Shown here in pieces: positions 5,982 to 7,927 of a stretch of DNA of 7,927 nucleotides. Position 1 is the first letter of the stretch, and each line of letters starts with the position of its first letter. The notes beneath the pieces were generated by a model. The model was not told where the DNA came from. It worked only from the letters and a program-made list of their open reading frames with translations, and made no database searches. This DNA is from Campylobacterales bacterium (GTDB lineage: Bacteria > Campylobacterota > Campylobacteria > Campylobacterales > Sulfurovaceae), in NCBI GenBank assembly GCA_016937075.1, contig JAFGWQ010000046.1:1-7927 (forward strand), in the 5' to 3' direction. The position numbers were made by a program, and so were the translations under genes.

Positions 5982-6536
5982 TTATCCGTTTGAAAAATTG
6001 CCAAATATCTTATCTTTGTCTTGTCGTATATATTCTTCAAGCATCTGTATGGCTTTGGCATGGTTGGTTTTAAAATCTCTGTGTGCATTAGAATCACAAT
6101 AATTTGTTACGATAAAAAGCCCGCCTACTGGAATATTAAATCTCTGAGCAACTTTCATTACAGCATAAAACTCCATATTTTCCAGATGGATTCCCCTTGA
6201 GATATAATGCGATCCCAAAGATACATCCGTAGTAATATAATTTGATGAATTTACTATTGTTTCACGTGAAACAAGAGGAGTCGTACTGATTAAATTATCT
6301 ACAGGAGTATAGGCCTTTGATGCAAAATAACTATTTTCAATATTACAGGCACTTTTGGAACGAATTATATCGAAAATCTTTTTTTCGCCATAACTTCCTG
6401 CCGTTCCTATGAATAATAAAAATTTTGGCGTGGTATTGATGCAAATTTCACTTAAAGTTATAGCGGAGTCAATCAACCCTACCCCTATAGGGGTAGCAAA
6501 ATCAAAAAATTCAATATTACCTGCACAAACTATCAT
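5982..6536 (-). CDS. Short PNP/MTAN-superfamily nucleoside phosphorylase or nucleosidase-like protein
   Basis: Resembles 5'-methylthioadenosine/S-adenosylhomocysteine nucleosidases and purine nucleoside phosphorylases, which cleave the N-glycosidic bond of purine nucleosides. With the ATG at 6536 it has 184 residues, against about 230 for MTAN. Matches to MTAN, in this numbering: IGVGLIDSAI (18-27) to the SGIGKVNAA-like helix start, FIGTAGSYG (42-50) to the GSAGG loop, NMEFYAV (120-126, E122) to the MEMEATA segment with the ribose-binding Glu, and YCDSNAH (146-152, D148) to the catalytic Asp. About 45 residues between the first strand and IGVG are absent, removing the usual catalytic N-terminal Glu region. 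Activity and substrate are therefore uncertain. Starts at 6593 (GTG) and 6542 (ATG) are possible; I prefer 6536 because it forms ATGA with the preceding micro-ORF. No ribosome binding site precedes it, so coupling is likely. A perfect parS site lies inside, encoding VSRET. Confidence 0.75.
   Translation of the reverse strand: MIVCAGNIEFFDFATPIGVGLIDSAITLSEICINTTPKFLLFIGTAGSYGEKKIFDIIRSKSACNIENSYFASKAYTPVDNLISTTPLVSRETIVNSSNYITTDVSLGSHYISRGIHLENMEFYAVMKVAQRFNIPVGGLFIVTNYCDSNAHRDFKTNHAKAIQMLEEYIRQDKDKIFGNFSNG
6257..6274. other. parS: parS chromosome-partition site 2 (18-bp palindrome with perfect 16-mer core)
   Basis: TTGTTTCACGTGAAACAA is a perfect 18-bp palindrome whose core at 6258-6273 is identical to the copy at 4500-4515 and to the bacterial parS consensus. 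It lies within the phosphorylase-like gene, encoding VSRET on the minus strand, a different frame from that used at site 1. Two identical sites this close together suggest an origin-proximal ParB loading cluster. Binding is inferred from the consensus. Confidence 0.88.
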
Positions 6537-6586
6537 CTGCATGCCAAAGTTATAAAAAATATAAGTATTAAAAATAACTTTTGCAT
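6533..6586 (-). CDS. Candidate 17-residue lipobox leader/micro-ORF between hisF and the phosphorylase-like gene
   Basis: ATG at 6586 shares its A with the hisF TAA stop (TAATG) and has AGGAG six bases upstream, the best ribosome binding site in this junction. The frame encodes [17 protein letters not shown] and stops with a TGA that overlaps the next ATG as ATGA. The peptide looks like a lipoprotein signal sequence: one Lys, a hydrophobic core and a lipobox ending L-A-C, but only one Arg follows the Cys. It may be a translated coupler that delivers ribosomes to the downstream start, a true micro-lipoprotein, or the relic of a longer lipoprotein gene. There is no direct proof of translation. 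Confidence 0.45.
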   Translation of the reverse strand: MQKLFLILIFFITLACR

Positions 6587-7359
6587 TATACACTCCTAAC
6601 TGGTATATTCTCTTTTTTTAAGTACTCTTTGAGAGAATTTATCTCTATCTCTTTGAAGTGAAATATCGAAGCTGCCAATGCTGCATCTGCATGTCCGATG
6701 GTAAATGCATCTCTAATATGCTCCATCGTCCCTGCTCCTCCACTTGCTATTAACGGAATGCCTACTGACTGGCTAATGGCAGCATTGAGCTCATTATCAA
6801 ACCCTGCTTTGGTACCATCGGCATCCATAGATGTAACCAATAATTCTCCGGCTCCTCTATTGTATGCCTCTTTTGCCCATGTGATAGCATCTATACCGGT
6901 GTCATTTCTACCGCCATGTGTAAATATGTGCCATTTGCCGCTACCGACTCTTTTGGCATCGATCGCTACAACAATGCATTGTGAACCGAATCTCTTGGCG
7001 CCCTCTTCTATAAAAGCCGGTCTTTTGATGGCCGCTGAATTGATACTAACCTTATCGCATCCTACGTTTAAAAGAGCATAAATATCGCTCAATTCTCGTA
7101 TGCCGCCGCCGACTGTCAAAGGGATAAAAACCTCTTTGGCAACTTGCTTGACCATATCAACGATAGTACCGCGACCTTCATGACTTGCTCCGATATCTAG
7201 AAATGTTATCTCATCAGCGCCCTCTTCATTGTAGCGTGAAGCAACTTCGACAGGATCTCCTGCATCGCGGAGTCCAACAAAATTGATGCCCTTAACGACT
7301 CTACCGTTATCCACATCCAAACAAGGTATAATTCTTTTTGCAAAATAATCCATTAGCAT
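6586..7359 (-). CDS. hisF: Imidazole glycerol phosphate synthase cyclase subunit
   Basis: With the glutaminase HisH (not in view) it converts PRFAR and ammonia to imidazole glycerol phosphate and AICAR, the fifth step of histidine synthesis and a link to purine synthesis. It is a (beta-alpha)8 barrel of about 255 residues, full length. Numbered from the [14 protein letters not shown] methionine at 7353, the catalytic aspartates are D13 (CLDV) and D132 (VVAIDAK), matching D11 and D130 of the Thermotoga enzyme. VGGGI (81-85) and ASGGAG near the C-terminus are the two phosphate-binding loops. Two in-frame ATGs compete: 7359 has AGGA six bases upstream and is chosen; 7353 gives the commoner MDYF N-terminus. 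It heads the operon micro-ORF, phosphorylase-like, rlmN, microprotein, with overlaps or gaps of at most nine bases, so the genes are probably cotranscribed. No other his genes are nearby. Confidence 0.96.
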   Translation of the reverse strand: MLMDYFAKRIIPCLDVDNGRVVKGINFVGLRDAGDPVEVASRYNEEGADEITFLDIGASHEGRGTIVDMVKQVAKEVFIPLTVGGGIRELSDIYALLNVGCDKVSINSAAIKRPAFIEEGAKRFGSQCIVVAIDAKRVGSGKWHIFTHGGRNDTGIDAITWAKEAYNRGAGELLVTSMDADGTKAGFDNELNAAISQSVGIPLIASGGAGTMEHIRDAFTIGHADAALAASIFHFKEIEINSLKEYLKKENIPVRSV

Positions 7360-7381
7360 TAACCGTCCTAAATATGATATC

Positions 7382-7387
7382 ATTATA
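7382..7387 (-). promoter_or_regulatory. -10 element of the hisF operon
   Basis: On the minus strand TATAAT, preceded by TTTTTG, lies about 22 bases upstream of the hisF start at 7359, implying a leader of about 15 bases that contains the AGGA ribosome binding site. No clear -35 is present, which is usual for this phylum. Its position argues against the longer hisF open frame that begins at 7401. Confidence 0.5.
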
Positions 7388-7450
7388 CAAAAATATTCCA
7401 AAAAGTGTTATTTGGTGGACGATTAAAAACAAAATAAGGTAAATTACTGT

Positions 7451-7927
7451 ATGATTAAGTCAAATTTATCCAAATTTGCAGATAAAAAATTTGGTCAAAA
7501 TTTTCTAAAAGATGAGTTGTATTTACGCAAAATCATCCAATCGATGCCCAAAGATGATCATAAAATCGTCGAAATTGGACCTGGATTAGGTGATTTGACC
7601 AAAGAACTTCTACAAGAAGAGAAATGCGTCATAGCATTTGAGGTCGATAAACGATTGTGCGAACATCTAAACAATACATTTAAAAAATCTATTGATGATG
7701 GGTTTTTAGAGCTTAGATGCGGTGACGTTTTGCTCAATTGGGAAAATGGGAACTTGATAGATGAGCCATACCATTTGGTGGCAAATTTGCCATATTACAT
7801 CGCCACTCATATCATCCTAAAGGCACTAAAAGATAAAAATTGCCGATCAGTATTGGTAATGGTGCAAAAAGAGGTTGCAGATAAATTCGCGGCTAAGCCA
7901 AAACAAAAAGAGTTCTCTTCTTTGTCC
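7451..7927 (+). CDS. rsmA: 16S rRNA (A1518/A1519-N6,N6)-dimethyltransferase, C-terminus cut by window edge
   Basis: Also called KsgA. It transfers four methyl groups to two adjacent adenosines near the 3' end of 16S rRNA during small-subunit assembly; loss gives kasugamycin resistance in bacteria studied. The 159 visible codons are open to the right edge; the family is about 265-275 residues, so roughly 100 are missing. Motifs: KKFGQNFLKD (12-21, family start), the SAM-binding loop EIGPGLGDLT (41-50), GD at 91-92, the catalytic NLPYYI (112-117) and MVQKEVADK (137-145). ATG at 7451 has AAGG 11 bases upstream, slightly long. It is divergent from hisF across a 91-bp gap; its own promoter cannot be placed with confidence. 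From memory, ksgA also lies close to the origin side of the C. jejuni chromosome. Confidence 0.96.
   Translation, partial: MIKSNLSKFADKKFGQNFLKDELYLRKIIQSMPKDDHKIVEIGPGLGDLTKELLQEEKCVIAFEVDKRLCEHLNNTFKKSIDDGFLELRCGDVLLNWENGNLIDEPYHLVANLPYYIATHIILKALKDKNCRSVLVMVQKEVADKFAAKPKQKEFSSLS

Noticed and set aside
6537..6593. GTG start at 6593 for the phosphorylase-like gene
   Set aside because: It would add an aromatic, hydrophobic N-terminus unlike the family, and the AGGAG abuts the GTG with no spacing. That ribosome binding site fits the ATG at 6586 in another frame.
6698..7081. Plus-strand 127-codon open frame
   Set aside because: Antisense to the HisF barrel, whose catalytic and phosphate-binding motifs are intact; no domain seen in the antisense product.
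7360..7401. Extended hisF start at 7401
   Set aside because: It lies upstream of the likely TATAAT, adds residues not found in HisF, and AGGA is correctly spaced for the ATG at 7359.
1..7927. Mobile element, defence system or other accessory island
   Set aside because: No transposase, integrase, terminal repeats or composition break; every large gene is a core metabolic or RNA-modification gene in plausible syntenic order.

Overview
The window is a gene-dense, AT-rich bacterial chromosomal segment. It looks like Campylobacterota (the former Epsilonproteobacteria), probably a free-living Sulfurimonas/Sulfuricurvum-like lineage rather than a close Campylobacter or Helicobacter. This rests on the wording of the NrdA, PurB and pseudouridine synthase proteins and on the order nrdA-purB-pseudouridine synthase. 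From memory, C. jejuni carries the same three genes together close to dnaA. The genus is inference; no search was run.

Layout, left to right. Positions 1-2171 (minus) hold most of nrdA, the class I ribonucleotide reductase large subunit, running off the left edge. A 258-bp gap follows with nrdA promoter candidates, a T10 tract, a small GGGAC/GTCCC hairpin and a degenerate heptad repeat. purB (minus, 2430-3761) is divergent from a TTG-started RluA-family pseudouridine synthase (plus, 3824-4753). The synthase converges on a tight minus-strand operon that reads hisF (7359-6586), a 17-codon lipobox micro-ORF (6586-6533), a short PNP/MTAN-superfamily protein (6536-5982), rlmN (5978-4920) and a 29-residue membrane microprotein (4910-4821). 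Five tandem heptamers fill the convergent gap right up to the microprotein stop codon. rsmA/ksgA starts divergently from hisF and runs off the right edge.

The genes are housekeeping: deoxynucleotide supply (NrdA), purine synthesis (PurB), histidine synthesis linked to purine salvage (HisF releases AICAR, which PurB also makes), a nucleoside phosphorylase-like protein, and three rRNA modification enzymes (pseudouridine synthase, RlmN, RsmA).

The most notable signal is not a gene. Two perfect 16-bp copies of the ParB-binding centromere site parS (TGTTTCACGTGAAACA) lie 1.76 kb apart, at 4500-4515 and 6258-6273, each inside a coding sequence and translated in different frames (FHVKH and VSRET). 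This suggests the window lies in the origin-proximal partition region of the chromosome. No ParA or ParB gene is in view. The second point of interest is the TAATG/ATGA-coupled micro-ORF between hisF and the phosphorylase-like gene.
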